The position numbers and the translations under genes are program-made. A DNA stretch of 64,000 nt from Acidobacteriota bacterium (GTDB lineage: Bacteria; Acidobacteriota; UBA6911), in NCBI GenBank assembly GCA_016929335.1, contig JAFGIY010000213.1:19182-83181 (forward strand), read 5' to 3'. The stretch's first letter is position 1. Each line of letters starts with the position of its first letter. This document shows, one piece after another, positions 62,959 to 64,000 of this stretch. A model generated the notes under the pieces. That model saw only the letters and a list, made by a program, of their open reading frames with translations. It did not search any database and was not told the DNA's origin.

Positions 62959-63864
62959 ATGACTGAAAAGCTACCGATAACAGTGCTGATTGCGGTGAAA
63001 AATGAAGAAGCCAATATTGCCCGCTGCCTTTCTGCACTGTCGCCGGCTGCCAGAGTTCTGCTGATTGATTCTCACAGCGCCGATCGGACGGCGCAAATCA
63101 GCCGTGATATGGGCGCGGAGGTCTTTCAATTCGAATATAAAGGCGGCTATCCCAAAAAGCGGCAATGGGCTCTCGATCATATTCCGATTCATACGGACTG
63201 GGTCTTCCTGCTGGATGCCGATGAAGTCATTCCACCCGAGCTCTGGGAGGAGATTGCCGACACGGTGCGCCGCAAGGACGCCAGCGACGCCTACCTTGTG
63301 AAAAAAGGATTTCACTTTCTCGGTCGCCCTTTTCGTTTTGGAGGTTTCTCACACGCTGCAGTTCTGCTATTTCGTAACGGCAAAGCGAGTTTTGAGAGAC
63401 TGCATAGAGATCCTGCAGACTCGCAGGATATGGAAGTTCATGAGCGGCTTCTGGTCAAAGGCTCCATCCGTGAATTTAAGACGCCCCTCATCCATGAAGA
63501 TGCCAAAGGACTGGAAGCCTATATTTCCAGGCACAATTTCTACTCTACATGGGACGCCCGGCAACGATTCCACTATCTGAAGACGGGTTCCTGGGGAGAA
63601 GAATCCGTTGAGCCGCGATTTTTGGGAAATATTCAGGAGAGGCGGCGCTGGCTTAAAAGACTGATGCTCCGCCTGCCATTTGAACCGGCCGTCTGGTTTG
63701 CCTATCACTATATCTTCAGACTCGGCTTCCTTGAAGGACGCGCCGGCCTGATAGCCAGCCAGTTGCGTGCGCGCCATTTTTCACAGGTGAGAGCGAAGCT
63801 TTTTGAACTGCAGCTTAAAAACGGAGCCACCGCCGAAAAAGCCGGAATTGAGCCGCTATATTAA
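62959..63864 (+). CDS. Family 2 glycosyltransferase (WaaE/KdtX-like)
   Basis: 301 residues. VLIAVKNEEANIARCLSAL and IDSHSADRTAQI open the GT-A domain and FLLDADEVIPPELW supplies the DxD motif. HERLLVKG and HEDAKGLEAYISRHN match the lipopolysaccharide-core beta-glucosyltransferase group (WaaE). This suggests a link between the polymer and a lipid A core or similar acceptor. It is the last complete gene in the window. Confidence 0.87.
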   Translation: MTEKLPITVLIAVKNEEANIARCLSALSPAARVLLIDSHSADRTAQISRDMGAEVFQFEYKGGYPKKRQWALDHIPIHTDWVFLLDADEVIPPELWEEIADTVRRKDASDAYLVKKGFHFLGRPFRFGGFSHAAVLLFRNGKASFERLHRDPADSQDMEVHERLLVKGSIREFKTPLIHEDAKGLEAYISRHNFYSTWDARQRFHYLKTGSWGEESVEPRFLGNIQERRRWLKRLMLRLPFEPAVWFAYHYIFRLGFLEGRAGLIASQLRARHFSQVRAKLFELQLKNGATAEKAGIEPLY

Positions 63865-63934
63865 ACCCGCTTTATTCATGAAGGTTCGTCGCGAGGCGGT
63901 GCAGACAGGCGTGGCTGCAAGGCGCGCGACGGGA

Positions 63935-63994
63935 GGATTCCGAAGGCGTACCTGCAGCGAAGCTGCAGGCCTCGACCAGTACGTCGAGGAATCC
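63935..63994. repeat. Intergenic palindromic repeat element at window end
   Basis: An imperfect outer inverted repeat (GGATTCCGAAGGCGTAC with GTACGTCGAGGAATCC) encloses a perfect 8-bp hairpin (CCTGCAGC/GCTGCAGG, 63951-63969). I recall similar elements scattered between genes in Geobacter-like and other genomes. The element probably runs past base 64000. Confidence 0.65.
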
Positions 63995-64000
63995 GACCGA

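Noticed and set aside
1..64000. CRISPR arrays, tRNA or rRNA genes, insertion sequences
   Set aside because: No regularly spaced repeats, no cloverleaf-like or rRNA sequence and no transposase-like protein were recognised by reading.

Overview
The window comes from the chromosome of a Gram-negative bacterium that very probably lives anaerobically. Outer-membrane and envelope genes (TolC/RND efflux, Wza-like export, OmpA-type domains) show a double membrane. A tungsten/molybdopterin aldehyde-oxidoreductase-like enzyme, a molybdenum hydroxylase, a selenocysteine-containing radical SAM protein, NifU/NifS and a UroD-type methyltransferase point to anaerobic metabolism. Several families resemble ones I associate with Desulfobacterota and related uncultured phyla, but I cannot place the organism firmly. 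No rRNA, tRNA, transposase, phage gene or CRISPR array was seen.

Region 1 (1-17.2 kb) is redox and cofactor metabolism. After the tail of a PurF-like gene and two envelope genes comes a lone molybdopterin subunit of a xanthine-dehydrogenase-type hydroxylase. It is transcribed divergently, from back-to-back sigma70-type promoters, against a compact operon: a small Tat-exported protein, a CxxC mini redox protein, a radical SAM protein and an AMP-forming CoA ligase. The radical SAM gene has an in-frame TGA at 7527-7529. The frame continues for 142 more codons with clear family motifs, so it is read here as one selenoprotein of 457 residues (TrsS-like). An ArsM-type methyltransferase, a Tat ferredoxin plus YdhV-like aldehyde-oxidoreductase-family pair, a UroD-like protein and NifS/NifU follow.

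Region 2 (17.4-34.4 kb) holds a carbohydrate-binding-like lipoprotein, a membrane glycosyltransferase, a TetR-TolC-MFP-RND efflux operon with two copies of one 12-bp palindromic operator, gpsA, and an unusual seven-gene minus-strand cluster. That cluster encodes an SsuBC/TauBC-like ABC permease and ATPase, a two-TM coiled-coil protein, an AAA+ ATPase, an unknown protein, PspA/IM30, and a membrane-anchored substrate-binding protein fused to an OmpA peptidoglycan-binding domain. It looks like one machine coupling import or lipid handling to membrane repair and cell-wall tethering.

Region 3 (34.9-45.8 kb) looks like a peptide natural-product (RiPP) locus. It has an S24/S26-type peptidase and an ABC exporter on one side. 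On the other side is a minus-strand operon of nucleotidyltransferase, PqqD-like protein, radical SAM/SPASM maturase, a 60-residue Cys-containing precursor and an HprK-like kinase. A 1,501-residue secreted gingipain-type (C25) protease with DUF2341-like and LamG-like parts lies between the two halves.

Region 4 (46.4-63.9 kb) is a surface polysaccharide cluster on the plus strand: a Wzc-type tyrosine autokinase, Wza-type export protein, Wzm/Wzt ABC transporter with a glycan-recognition tail, a Wzy/ligase-type protein, six glycosyltransferases, a glycosyltransferase-deacetylase fusion and two methyltransferases. The window ends in an intergenic palindromic repeat.
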